From Virgisporangium aurantiacum (GTDB lineage: Bacteria; Actinomycetota; Actinomycetes; Mycobacteriales; Micromonosporaceae), in contig NZ_BOPG01000009.1 in assembly GCF_016863635.1 (NCBI RefSeq), forward strand, positions 124,001-188,000: DNA of 64,000 bases, written 5' to 3'. Made by a program: the position numbers and the translations under genes. The notes beneath the pieces were generated by a model. That model saw nothing but the letters and a program-made list of their open reading frames with translations. It had not been told where the DNA came from and searched no databases. Below are positions 1 to 7,341 of this stretch, in pieces. Positions within the stretch are counted from its first letter, which is position 1. Each line of letters starts with the position of its first letter.

Positions 1-11
1 GGCTGATCCGG

Positions 12-26
12 CCGCCCGTCGGGCGG
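12..26. terminator. Small hairpin after the DUF2516 gene
   Basis: CCGCCC and GGGCGG pair around a GTC loop. It lies 24 bases beyond the stop of the minus-strand gene that ends at 50 and could terminate it. There is no clear T-run, so this is only a plausible terminator. Nothing else is visible in bases 1-49. Confidence 0.4.
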
Positions 27-49
27 AGGTGGCCAGCGAAAATCAGAAG

Positions 50-364
50 TCACCAGGAAGACGGTCCATCCGCGGCGTCGCGCAGTGCGGGACGCACGTC
101 GAGTAGGTAAACGGCCGCGACAGTGAGCGCGATGAACCCCAGCAGGCTGAGCGCCGACAGCGAGAGCACCGTGACGAACAGCGCGCCGCCGGTCATCACC
201 AGCCACAGCCCCTTGGACAGGGTGCCGATCGCCCCGAACGAGTCGGAGCGCTGGGTGAGACAGTTGATGAACGCGAACGCCTCGATGATGAGCGCCACCA
301 CGAGAAGTGCGTAGTCGATCGAGGAGCGCACGTCCATGTAGAACAGCGGGGCGGCATCAACCAT
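50..364 (-). CDS. DUF2516 family small membrane protein
   Basis: A 104-residue protein with hydrophobic segments at roughly residues 15-33, 49-70 and 73-92. The pattern FxNCLTQRxDxF after the first segment fits the DUF2516 family (Rv0476 type). Function is unknown. The ATG at 364 is chosen because the protein then starts MVDAAPLF just before the first membrane segment. A longer GTG start at 382 is possible but lies inside a hairpin. It is the third gene of the order XRE regulator, HbhA-like, DUF2516, the same order as Rv0474-Rv0476 in Mycobacterium tuberculosis. That conserved order is the main support for the assignment. Confidence 0.8.
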   Translation of the reverse strand: MVDAAPLFYMDVRSSIDYALLVVALIIEAFAFINCLTQRSDSFGAIGTLSKGLWLVMTGGALFVTVLSLSALSLLGFIALTVAAVYLLDVRPALRDAADGPSSW

Positions 365-374
365 GTACAGAAGC

Positions 375-427
375 TTAGGCACCCGTCCCCCCGGTTTGCC
401 CAACAGGCCGGAGGAACGGGTGCCTAG
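375..427 (-). terminator. Inverted repeat between the HbhA-like gene and the DUF2516 gene
   Basis: TTAGGCACCCGT (375-386) pairs with ACGGGTGCCTAG (416-427), a stem of about 11 bp with a loop near 30 nt. It sits directly after the stop of the HbhA-like gene (438) and before the DUF2516 start. It may end or attenuate transcription between the two genes. Its loop is long for an intrinsic terminator. Confidence 0.45.
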
Positions 428-437
428 GTGTTATTTG

Positions 438-914
438 TTACTGCTTGACGGCCGCGGGACGGGTCTTCTTGACCGCCTTGGCCGGGCTCTTGCCGGTGCC
501 CGGGCCGCCGGCGGCGGTGGCACCGGTGGTGGTGGCCGGAGCCGGCTCGCCGTCTTCCGCGACGACCGACGGCACCACGTCACCGGCCGGCTCGAGCTCC
601 TTGTACGGGCCACCGACGACCTTCTCGCCCCGGGCGACCAGGTCGTTGTAGACCGCGACGGCCTGGGTGCGCAGCACCTCGGCGTTGCGCAGGGCCGCGT
701 CGCGCAGCTTGTCGACGTCGACGCGCCGGGCGGGCTCGGCCACCACGTTGGTGACGGCGTCGGCGACGACCGGGCGCAGGGCCACGACACGGCCGCCGAG
801 CTCAACCGCCTTCGCCGGCAGCAGACGCAGCTGCTGGTAGGCCAGGTCGCCGGCACCGGCGGCCGCGTAGAGCGGGTTCGGGTAGCGACGGGTGTTAGCT
901 GACTGGGTCGACAT
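438..914 (-). CDS. HbhA-like (heparin-binding hemagglutinin-type) helical protein with Lys/Ala/Pro tail
   Basis: A 158-residue protein. Residues 1-110 are rich in Ala, Arg, Leu and Val and should form long helices, without a signal peptide. From about residue 115 it turns into a Pro/Ala/Thr/Lys tail with a basic AKAVKKTR patch. This is the plan of mycobacterial HbhA (Rv0475), an adhesin whose Lys-rich tail binds sulfated glycans and which also affects lipid inclusions and septation. Here the tail is short and only moderately basic, so adhesin activity is not assured. The start has a strong GGAGGAG site inside the upstream XRE gene, with which it overlaps by 20 bases, so the two are probably translated from one message. 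Order of genes supports orthology more than sequence does. Confidence 0.7.
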   Translation of the reverse strand: MSTQSANTRRYPNPLYAAAGAGDLAYQQLRLLPAKAVELGGRVVALRPVVADAVTNVVAEPARRVDVDKLRDAALRNAEVLRTQAVAVYNDLVARGEKVVGGPYKELEPAGDVVPSVVAEDGEPAPATTTGATAAGGPGTGKSPAKAVKKTRPAAVKQ

Positions 915-1296
915 CCGTGTTCTCCTCCTTCGACCGGGCGTTCTCCCGGCGGAATGTTTCGTATATCTGGGTCAACGACTGCTTCTGCGCCACGGTGAGA
1001 TCGGGATCTGTGGCGATCGCCGCGAGCACGCCCGGGTTGTCCTTCGTGTCGAGCAACCCGGCCTTGAGGTACATGGCGGGCGTGGAGACCCGCAGCGCGT
1101 GGGCGAGCTGGGCGAGCACCTCGGCGCTCGGTTTGCGCAGCCCACGTTCGATCTGGCTGAGGTAAGGATTGGAGACGCCGGCCTGCTGGGCCAGCTGCCG
1201 CAACGAGATCCGCGCGTTGCGGCGAAGGTCGCGGATGAACCCGCCGACATCGCGCGGAGTTTCGCCCGGTTCCGGCTTCTCCGTCTCGTCACTCAC
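895..1296 (-). CDS. XRE-family helix-turn-helix regulator (Rv0474-type)
   Basis: A 133-residue DNA-binding protein. The helix-turn-helix lies at about residues 20-75, with the typical run LRQLAQQAGVSNPYLSQIERG. The C-terminal part is acidic and probably helical. A GTG at 1296 is used because the HTH family normally starts a few residues before the domain. The longer frame would need a TTG at 1332 inside a repeat-rich promoter region. It heads the XRE/HbhA/DUF2516 operon and is the obvious candidate to control it. Three GCTAGC palindromes just upstream may be its binding sites. Confidence 0.85.
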   Translation of the reverse strand: MSDETEKPEPGETPRDVGGFIRDLRRNARISLRQLAQQAGVSNPYLSQIERGLRKPSAEVLAQLAHALRVSTPAMYLKAGLLDTKDNPGVLAAIATDPDLTVAQKQSLTQIYETFRRENARSKEENTDVDPVS

Positions 1297-1304
1297 GCCA
1301 CCGA

Positions 1305-1346
1305 CGCTAGCTCGCGGTGCTAGCTCTTGCAAGCAAAACGCTAGCT
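1305..1346. promoter_or_regulatory. Three GCTAGC palindromes plus a CTTGCAAG palindrome upstream of the XRE gene
   Basis: GCTAGC occurs at 1306-1311, 1319-1324 and 1340-1345. The outer copies extend to CGCTAGCT. A further palindrome CTTGCAAG lies between the second and third copies. The repeats cover the promoter and start region of the XRE gene and end just before the asparaginase stop at 1360. CTAG-containing hexamers should be rare in such GC-rich DNA, so three in 40 bases is unlikely to be chance. An autoregulatory operator is inferred. Confidence 0.5.
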
Positions 1347-1359
1347 ACCGTTAAAGACG

Positions 1360-2274
1360 TCACAGGACGGAGCGGACAACCCCCACCGTATCGCCCCCGC
1401 CGAGCACCGGCTCGGCCGGCGTCGGCGCGTCGAGGCCGAGCTTCGAAAAAGCCCATGAGAGGACGGGCATCAGCGCGCGCTTCGCACCGTCGTCGATCTT
1501 CATCGCGACGGCACCTACGCCCGGGACGGCCACCGCCTGCACGCCCTCGGCCCCGCCCTTGGCCAGCAGCCCCGGTACGGCGCGCATCAGCACCGTGTCG
1601 TACGCCTGGGCGTCGGTGCCGGACACGTACTCGGGGTGCGCCCGCATCGCGTCGGCGACCCGGTCACCGGTCTCCACCAGCCGGCGGTAGGAGTCGGCGA
1701 GGGAACGCAGCGACAGCGCCAGCACCGGCGCACCGCACCCGTCGACGCCCACCCCACCGGCCGGCTCGCCGGCCAGCTCTTCGACGGTCTCCTGGATCGT
1801 GACCTGCAGCGGGTGCGTCGGCTCCCAGTAACCGTCGACCGGCCAGCCGGCCGCGACACAGGTGACCAGCATCGCGGCGTGCTTGCCGGAGCAGTTGTTG
1901 CTGGCCCGGCTGAACTCGCCGCACGGATCGCTCAACGGCGTCGTCGCCGGGCACCGCAGCCGCGTCTCGGGCAGCCCGGCGCGCTCCAGCATCGCGCGCG
2001 CCGCGTCCACGTGAAATCGCTCACCACGGTGACTGGCCGCCGCCAGCGCGAGTTCGGCGGCGCTGGCCGGCTCGAACCCGGCGCGCAGCATCCCGGCGGC
2101 CTGGAGCGGCTTGTTGGACGAGCGCGGGAACACCGGCGCCGTGATGTCGCCGACCGACGCGACCACCGCGCCCGCGGCATCGAGCACCGCGACCGACCCG
2201 TGATGCCAGCTCTCGACGAACCCCGACCGGAGGACCTCGGCGACGAGTTCGCCGCCCTGGTACGCGTCAGCCAC
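1360..2274 (-). CDS. L-asparaginase (asparaginase II, PF06089 type)
   Basis: A 304-residue enzyme expected to hydrolyse asparagine to aspartate and ammonia in the cytosol (no signal peptide). The family is recognised from the start GGELVAEVLRSGFVESWHHGS, PVFPRSSNKPLQA, the stretch RASNNCSGKHAAML and the VDGCGAPVLALS segment. Its length is close to the family norm. The GTG start at 2274 overlaps the end of the BKACE gene by 8 bases, so it is probably the last gene of the Fur-ygfZ-BKACE-asparaginase operon. Pairing with a BKACE enzyme hints at an amino-acid or beta-keto acid breakdown role, but the link is not proven. Confidence 0.88.
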   Translation of the reverse strand: MADAYQGGELVAEVLRSGFVESWHHGSVAVLDAAGAVVASVGDITAPVFPRSSNKPLQAAGMLRAGFEPASAAELALAAASHRGERFHVDAARAMLERAGLPETRLRCPATTPLSDPCGEFSRASNNCSGKHAAMLVTCVAAGWPVDGYWEPTHPLQVTIQETVEELAGEPAGGVGVDGCGAPVLALSLRSLADSYRRLVETGDRVADAMRAHPEYVSGTDAQAYDTVLMRAVPGLLAKGGAEGVQAVAVPGVGAVAMKIDDGAKRALMPVLSWAFSKLGLDAPTPAEPVLGGGDTVGVVRSVL

Positions 2275-3100
2275 GTGCGATTCCGAGCAGGCGACGGGCG
2301 TCGGCCGGAGCCATCGGCGGGCGCTGGGCCAACCGGGCGAAGCTGGCGGCCCGCGCCACGAGTTGGGCGTTGCTCTCCACCGGCTGGCTGCGGGCGTAGG
2401 TGACGGTGTCCTCCATGCCGACCCGCAGGTGCCCGCCGGCCGCGAGCGAGGCCATCAGCACCGGGAGCGTGGTGCGTCCGATGCCGGTGGCCGAGAACGT
2501 GGTGCCCTCGGGCAGGTTGGTGAGAGCGGCCTTGCAGGCCACGAGCGCCTCGACGGTGCCCGGCATGCCACCGGGCACGCCCATCACGAAGTCGACGTGC
2601 ACGTGCCCGCCGGCCGGCAGCCCGTACTTGTTGAGCAGGCGCTCCAGCGCGGCCAGGTGGCCCAGGTCGAAGATCTCGTACTCGGGCACGATGCCCTTGC
2701 TCTGCATGCGGGTGTGCAACTCGACGATGAACGCCCAGCGGTTCATGAACACGTCGTCGCCGAAGTTGACCGTGCCCATCGTGCAGGAGGCCATGTCGGG
2801 CGCGGCGTCGAGCACGGCGAGGCGGTGCTCCTCCGGGTCGGTGACCGCGCCGCCGGAGGACAGCTGCACGATCAGCCCGGTGCCCTCGCGGATCGCCCTC
2901 GTCGTCTCCTTGAGGCGGCCGAGGTCGAGCGTCGGCTTCGCCTCGTCGTCGCGGATGTGGATGTGGATGACGCTGGCGCCCACCGCCTCGCACTCCTTGG
3001 CGGCGACGACCAGCTCGTCGAGCGTGACCGGCAGGGCCGGCGCGTCACGCTTGCTGACTTCCGCGCCGGTGGGCGCGACGGTGATCAAGGTGGTTGCCAT
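2267..3100 (-). CDS. 3-keto-5-aminohexanoate cleavage protein family (BKACE)
   Basis: A 277-residue member of the BKACE family (PF05853), zinc-dependent enzymes that cleave beta-keto acids with acetyl-CoA. The N-terminal APTGAEVSKRDAPALP, the metal-binding HIHIRD and HVHVDFVMG motifs and the late LRVGMEDT segment are all family marks. Substrates vary widely inside the family, from 3-keto-5-aminohexanoate of lysine fermentation to dehydrocarnitine, and the sequence does not tell which applies. It starts with an ATG that overlaps the ygfZ stop as ATGA and runs 8 bases into the asparaginase gene, so translational coupling on both sides is likely. Confidence 0.88.
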   Translation of the reverse strand: MATTLITVAPTGAEVSKRDAPALPVTLDELVVAAKECEAVGASVIHIHIRDDEAKPTLDLGRLKETTRAIREGTGLIVQLSSGGAVTDPEEHRLAVLDAAPDMASCTMGTVNFGDDVFMNRWAFIVELHTRMQSKGIVPEYEIFDLGHLAALERLLNKYGLPAGGHVHVDFVMGVPGGMPGTVEALVACKAALTNLPEGTTFSATGIGRTTLPVLMASLAAGGHLRVGMEDTVTYARSQPVESNAQLVARAASFARLAQRPPMAPADARRLLGIARG

Positions 3101-4173
3101 CAGCTGTCAATCTGCGCCGTCGACTCGCCGATGCGCAACTGCGCGTCGTCCTTGACGTTGTTCTTGACCAGCGCGAGCGCGACCTGGCCGAGCTCGTGGT
3201 GCCGCACGGCGGTGCCGACAAACCCGACCGCGCGCTCGTTCAGCGTGATCGGCGTGCCCGGGGCCGGCAGCTCGTCGGTGGCGATCCCGTCGAGATGCAG
3301 CAGCACCAGCTTGCGCGGCGGACGGCCGAGGTGGTGCACCCGGGCCACCGTCTCCTGACCCCGGTAGCAGCCCTTCTCCAGGTGCACGGCCGGCGCGGTG
3401 AACCCGGCCTCGGCCGGCAGGGTGCGGTGATCGGTCTCGAACCCGTAGCGCGGACGCCTGGCCGCCACGCGCACGGCCTCGTAGGCCCAGAGCCCCGCCC
3501 GCGGAATGTCGATCCGGTCCTTCTCGGCACGCGGGACGAGCAGGTCGGCGCCGTTCCCGACCCGTCGCACCCAGCCCGCGCCGAACTTCGCCACTGTTGC
3601 TGATTTGTCGCCGAGAGAGGCGACGCGGTAGATCGTCGACGGGCGCGGCGGCTGGGTGCCCTGTGCGAACTTCGCGCCGGGAACGTCGAGGGTGTCGGGT
3701 TCGTCGAGCTCCTCGTCGACGCCGAGGGACTTGAGCGCGTCGTCGGTACCGGGGCCGACCAGCGACAGCACCGCCCAGTCGGCGGTCACGTCGACCGGCT
3801 CGACCCGCATCATGAACCGCATCCGCTCCAGGTACACCAGCAGGTCACCGTTGCCCGGCTCGGTGTCGAGCCAGGTGGTGGTGCCGTCGTCGGTGACCAT
3901 CGCGTGGTGCTCGACATGGCCGTGCGGCGAGAGCACGAGCAGTTCGGTGCCCTGGCCCGGCCGCAGCTTCTCCAGGTGCTGGGTGGTGAGGCTGTGCAGC
4001 CAGGAGAGCCGGTCGTCGCCGGGCACCGCGATGACGGTGCGGTGCGACCGGTCGACCAGGCCCACGCCCTCTTCGAGGAGGCGCTGTTCGCGGACCGGGT
4101 CGCCGTAGTGGGCGACCGCCCCCGCGTCACGGCTGGCCGGATCGAGGGCGGCAATGTCGATCGCGGTGCTCAT
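3100..4173 (-). CDS. ygfZ: YgfZ/GcvT-type folate-binding Fe-S cluster repair protein
   Basis: A 357-residue protein with the GcvT-like fold. The YgfZ signature KGCYRGQE is at residues 267-274, with its conserved cysteine present. YgfZ proteins help tetrahydrofolate-dependent assembly or repair of Fe-S clusters in the cytosol. Actinobacterial members (Rv0811c) sit next to pabC and near nitrobindin and mshD, as here. The gene lies 4 bases after the Fur-family gene and overlaps the BKACE start, which indicates an operon. A Fur-type regulator upstream of an Fe-S maintenance gene is a sensible pairing. Confidence 0.9.
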   Translation of the reverse strand: MSTAIDIAALDPASRDAGAVAHYGDPVREQRLLEEGVGLVDRSHRTVIAVPGDDRLSWLHSLTTQHLEKLRPGQGTELLVLSPHGHVEHHAMVTDDGTTTWLDTEPGNGDLLVYLERMRFMMRVEPVDVTADWAVLSLVGPGTDDALKSLGVDEELDEPDTLDVPGAKFAQGTQPPRPSTIYRVASLGDKSATVAKFGAGWVRRVGNGADLLVPRAEKDRIDIPRAGLWAYEAVRVAARRPRYGFETDHRTLPAEAGFTAPAVHLEKGCYRGQETVARVHHLGRPPRKLVLLHLDGIATDELPAPGTPITLNERAVGFVGTAVRHHELGQVALALVKNNVKDDAQLRIGESTAQIDS

Positions 4174-4177
4174 CCCG

Positions 4178-4597
4178 CTATCCTCCCGCGCAACTCTTGC
4201 ACTTGCCGAAGAACGAGACGTGGCCCACGTCGAGCTGGAAGCCGCGGTCGTCCTTCAGCCGCGCGGACACCTCGTCGAGGGCGCTGGGCTGCACCTCGTC
4301 GATGCGGCCGCAGCCCCGGCAGACCAGGTGCACGTGCTGCTCCTCGAGCGCGGCATGGTAGGTCGGCGCGCCGTGCGAGAGGTGGGTGTGCGTGACCAGC
4401 CCGATGTCCTCCAGCAGTTCCAGCGTGCGGTAGACGGTGGAGATATTGACGCCGGCGGCGGTCTCGGCGACCTTGCAGTGCACCTGGTCAGGGGTGGCGT
4501 GCCCCAGGTCGTAGACCGCTTCCAGGACGAGTTGACGCTGCGCGGTCAGGCGGAGACCACGTTCGCGTAGCACTTGAGCCAAAGTGTCCGAAGCCAC
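4178..4597 (-). CDS. Fur-family metal-responsive repressor
   Basis: A 139-residue regulator with an N-terminal winged helix (LTAQRQLVLEAV, ISTVYRTLELLEDIGLV) and a C-terminal dimerisation domain. The metal residues are visible in EQHVHLVCRGCG and the terminal CKSC pair, so both the His-rich site and the structural zinc Cys4 site appear intact. The GTG at 4597 is preferred over the ATG at 4618, which lies inside an inverted repeat. Whether it senses iron, zinc or peroxide cannot be read from sequence. It leads the ygfZ operon (gap 4 bases) and is divergent from pabC, so the region 4598-4759 probably holds its operator. Confidence 0.88.
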   Translation of the reverse strand: MASDTLAQVLRERGLRLTAQRQLVLEAVYDLGHATPDQVHCKVAETAAGVNISTVYRTLELLEDIGLVTHTHLSHGAPTYHAALEEQHVHLVCRGCGRIDEVQPSALDEVSARLKDDRGFQLDVGHVSFFGKCKSCAGG

Positions 4598-4608
4598 CCT
4601 GCAATAAT

Positions 4609-4722
4609 GCGCTCGCATCCGCGAGCGCGGGCCTTGGGGCCTCTGAGGCGCCGCCTTCCCTCGTCGCTCCAGTCGCTGCGCTCCCTGCGCTCCTCAGTCC
4701 AGGCAGCGCCGGCCCCAAGGCC
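4609..4722. repeat. Nested inverted repeats between fur and pabC
   Basis: GCGCTCGC (4609-4616) pairs with GCGAGCGC (4621-4628). Immediately after, GGCCTTGGGGCC (4630-4641) pairs perfectly with GGCCCCAAGGCC (4711-4722) across 69 bases. The enclosed stretch is rich in CGCTCC and GCTGCGCTCC words. The unit looks like a repetitive extragenic element rather than a simple promoter. Confidence 0.5.
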
Positions 4723-4759
4723 GCCGATGGTATTCCTCGGTGGTTAGGCTGCTGGACTT

Positions 4760-5599
4760 GTGACTGTCGTAGCCGTCCTGGGTCGTGGCGTGGTCCCGGC
4801 CGACACCCCGGTGCTCCGCGCCGACGACCTCGCCGCCGTCCGTGGCGACGGCGTTTTCGAGACGATCCACCTGCGCTCCGGGTCGCTGTGGCAGCTCGAC
4901 GCGCACCTCGACCGGATGGCCCGGTCCGCCGAGCTGCTGGAGATCGCGCTGCCGGCGCGGTCGGCGCTGGCGGGCCTGGCGGCCGAGGCGATCGCCGAGT
5001 GGCCGCGGGACGCCGAGGGCGCGCTCCGGCTGGCCTGCTCGCGCGGGACGGAGTCGGGCGGACCGCCCACGGTGTGGGTGACCCTCACCGGGATCAAGCC
5101 GGGGCAGCTGCGCGGACGCCGCGAGGGGGTCGCGGTCCGCACGCTGTCGCTGGGTTATCCGGTCGACGCGCGCAGCGCCCTTCCGGCGCTGCTCGCCGGC
5201 GCCAAGACCCTGTCGTACGCGGTGAACATGGCGTGCCAGCGCTGGGCGGCGGCCGAAGGGGCCGACGACGTGCTCTGGGTCTCCGGTGACGGGTACGCGC
5301 TGGAGGGGCCGACGTCGACGCTGGTCTGGCTCACCGACGGCGTCCTCTGCACGGTGCCACCGGCCTCGACCGGTATCCTCGCCGGCACCACCGCCGCCTA
5401 CCTGCTGGCGAACGCCGGCGAACTCGGCTGGACCGCCACCGAGCGGCTGGTGCGCCCGGCCGACCTGCACACCGCCGACGGTGTCTGGCTCACCTCGTCG
5501 GTACGCGGGCCGGCCGAGATCCGCGCGCTGGACGGCGTCCCCCTGGGCCCGAGCCCCGAAACCGCCCGGATCGCGAAGCTTCTCGGTTTTCCCCTCTGA
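4760..5599 (+). CDS. pabC: Aminodeoxychorismate lyase-like class IV aminotransferase
   Basis: A 279-residue PLP enzyme of fold type IV. The catalytic lysine is expected at K149 in GAKTLSYAVNM, and the phosphate-binding stretch ALEGPTSTLVW follows. 4-Amino-4-deoxychorismate lyase releases pyruvate to give p-aminobenzoate for folate, and the position next to the folate-binding ygfZ (as Rv0811c/Rv0812) supports that role. Branched-chain or D-amino acid aminotransferases share the fold, so the exact reaction is not certain. The GTG start at 4760 is divergent from the Fur operon. Confidence 0.78.
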   Translation: MTVVAVLGRGVVPADTPVLRADDLAAVRGDGVFETIHLRSGSLWQLDAHLDRMARSAELLEIALPARSALAGLAAEAIAEWPRDAEGALRLACSRGTESGGPPTVWVTLTGIKPGQLRGRREGVAVRTLSLGYPVDARSALPALLAGAKTLSYAVNMACQRWAAAEGADDVLWVSGDGYALEGPTSTLVWLTDGVLCTVPPASTGILAGTTAAYLLANAGELGWTATERLVRPADLHTADGVWLTSSVRGPAEIRALDGVPLGPSPETARIAKLLGFPL

Positions 5600-5629
5600 C
5601 CCAACCCCGGCCGCCCCGGCGGCGTGTAG

Positions 5630-6148
5630 ATGGGTGTGGATCGGGACGGCGATTTCCGCGAGTTCGTGCTGCAGCGCGGCCATGCGCTGTCCCGGGTCGC
5701 GTTCCTGCTGACCGGTGACCACCAGCTCGCCGAGGATCTGGTGCAGATCGCGCTGGCCCGCGCCGCGGCCCGGTGGCCCCGCCTGGTGGCCGGCGGCGAC
5801 CCGGAGCCGTACGTCCGCCGGATCATGGTCAACGAGCGCACGACCTGGTGGCGCCGCCGCCGGTACGAGAGTGTCGGCCGGGCCGACTGCGTGTCGGTGA
5901 CCGTCGGCGAACACCCGACCGGCGTCGACGAGACCGAACAGGTCAACCGGCGGCTCGTGCTGGTTCAGGCGCTCAACCGGTTGTCGGCGCGGCAGCGCGC
6001 CGTCGTGGTGCTGCGCTACTACGTCGACCTCACGGTCGAGGAGACAGCGCAGGCGCTGGGCTGCTCCGCGGGAACGGTGAAGAGCACCACGTCGGATGCG
6101 TTGTCCCGGCTGCGGGCCACCGCGGCCGACCTCGGGAAGGTGACGTGA
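5630..6148 (+). CDS. SigE-family ECF sigma factor
   Basis: A 172-residue sigma factor. Region 2 is seen at residues 10-75 (GHALSRVAFLLTGDHQLAEDLVQIALARAA) and region 4 at 110-165 (LSARQRAVVVLRYYVDLTVEETAQALGCSAGTVKS). This matches the SigE-like ECF group common in Streptomyces and Micromonosporaceae. The stop codon overlaps the start of the next gene as TGATG, so the membrane protein downstream is co-translated and is the likely anti-sigma or output. The start has only a weak ribosome site; a GTG at 5636 is an alternative. Confidence 0.87.
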   Translation: MGVDRDGDFREFVLQRGHALSRVAFLLTGDHQLAEDLVQIALARAAARWPRLVAGGDPEPYVRRIMVNERTTWWRRRRYESVGRADCVSVTVGEHPTGVDETEQVNRRLVLVQALNRLSARQRAVVVLRYYVDLTVEETAQALGCSAGTVKSTTSDALSRLRATAADLGKVT

Positions 6149-7257
6149 TGGTGCGTGAGCTGCTCGACGACCTGGCCCGTGACGTCCCCGACTACTCGAA
6201 CCCGGACCGGGCGCTGGCCGCGGCCCGCGCGTCCCGGCGCCGCCGGACGGGTGGCGGCGCCGCCCTCGTGGCCACGGCGCTCGCCCTGGCCGCGGCCGTC
6301 ACCTGGGCGCCGGTCGGCGGTCCCGGCCCGGACTGGCCGCCGTTCCCGGGCCGGTCGGAGCCGGTCCTGGCGTCGGCGCCGATGCTGGCCGACCTGCCCA
6401 CCGCGGCGGTCGGTCCGGCCCGGCTGGCGTACCGGTTGAACTGCCGGACGCCGTGCAGCCGCATGGTGCTCCAGATGGAGTGGGGCGGCCTCGAGTACAG
6501 CCTCGACCACCTCGGCGACCTGGGCGTGCCGTCGCTGTCGCCGAACGGCGAACTGCTGGTGGCGCCGTTCAGCGGGGATGGCGGGTACAAGGTCCGTGAC
6601 CTGCGGAGCGACGAACCGCCGACGCCGTTCGAACCGCGGCTTGGAGCGGGCCTGTGGTCGCCGATGACCTGGTCGCCCGACAACCGCTGGCTGGTCATGT
6701 GGGGTCCGCGGGGGAATGGCAGGTCCGAGTACGCCCGCGTCGACCTGCGCGATCTCACGATCGTCACCTACCAGCCGCCCGCCGACCTGTACGCGTGCGC
6801 CGTCCTGCCCAGCGGCGAACTCCTCCTCGCCCCCAGCACCGCGTGGACGGAGCAGCAACCGCTGCAGTTGGCCGATCCGGCCACGGGCGACGTGCGTCCG
6901 CTGCTGACCGTGGACTCCCGCGCGATGTTGCAGCCGGGGTTGTCGATCCAGCACGACCCGACCAGCCCGGCCCTCCTGTCGACGGACGGCATGTTGGGGC
7001 TGATCGTGCGGAACGCGGATCGACGGGCCCTCGCGCTGCTGGAGTTCAACCTGGCCTCCGGCGCCCTGATCGACGCCAAGAGCATTCCCTACGAGATGGG
7101 CTGGGAGCCGGTCGCGTACGGCGGAACCGGGCTACACATGGTGACCCGGAAACCGGTTCGGGCCGGCGTTCTCGCCCCGGACGGGCACTCCGTCACGACC
7201 CCCGAACTGCCGGCGCCGACGCAGGTGCTCGTGCCGGGAGGCCGCACCTGGTACTGA
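6148..7257 (+). CDS. Membrane-anchored beta-propeller-like protein, partner of the ECF sigma
   Basis: A 369-residue protein, with a cytosolic N-terminus of about 36 residues (MVRELLDDLARDVPDY), one membrane segment at about 36-55 and a large extracytoplasmic part. Repeated SPNGELL, SPDNRWLVMWG, LPSGELLLAP and DPATGDVRPL units suggest a WD40/TolB-like propeller. The gene overlaps the sigma stop by one base. The N-terminal cytosolic piece is where an anti-sigma contact would be, but no zinc-finger HxxxCxxC motif is present. I infer a sensor or anti-sigma role. Confidence 0.65.
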   Translation: MVRELLDDLARDVPDYSNPDRALAAARASRRRRTGGGAALVATALALAAAVTWAPVGGPGPDWPPFPGRSEPVLASAPMLADLPTAAVGPARLAYRLNCRTPCSRMVLQMEWGGLEYSLDHLGDLGVPSLSPNGELLVAPFSGDGGYKVRDLRSDEPPTPFEPRLGAGLWSPMTWSPDNRWLVMWGPRGNGRSEYARVDLRDLTIVTYQPPADLYACAVLPSGELLLAPSTAWTEQQPLQLADPATGDVRPLLTVDSRAMLQPGLSIQHDPTSPALLSTDGMLGLIVRNADRRALALLEFNLASGALIDAKSIPYEMGWEPVAYGGTGLHMVTRKPVRAGVLAPDGHSVTTPELPAPTQVLVPGGRTWY

Positions 7258-7286
7258 AGCGGGGACGTTCAGTTGATTGTCATCGA

Positions 7287-7298
7287 TTTCATTCGAAA
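7287..7298. promoter_or_regulatory. TTTC-N4-GAAA inverted repeat upstream of the esterase
   Basis: TTTCATTCGAAA sits 44 bases before the ATG of the secreted esterase, in an AT-richer patch. Short TTTC/GAAA palindromes are used by LacI-type xylan and cellulose regulators in actinobacteria. No regulator gene of that kind lies nearby, so this is weak. Confidence 0.25.
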
Positions 7299-7341
7299 CT
7301 CATACTGGCCGCCCAATTCACCCCCTTCGATTGGTGTCGGT

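Noticed and set aside
4630..4740. Riboswitch or T-box in front of pabC
   Set aside because: The only structure is a long-spaced inverted repeat; no conserved aptamer motif was seen.
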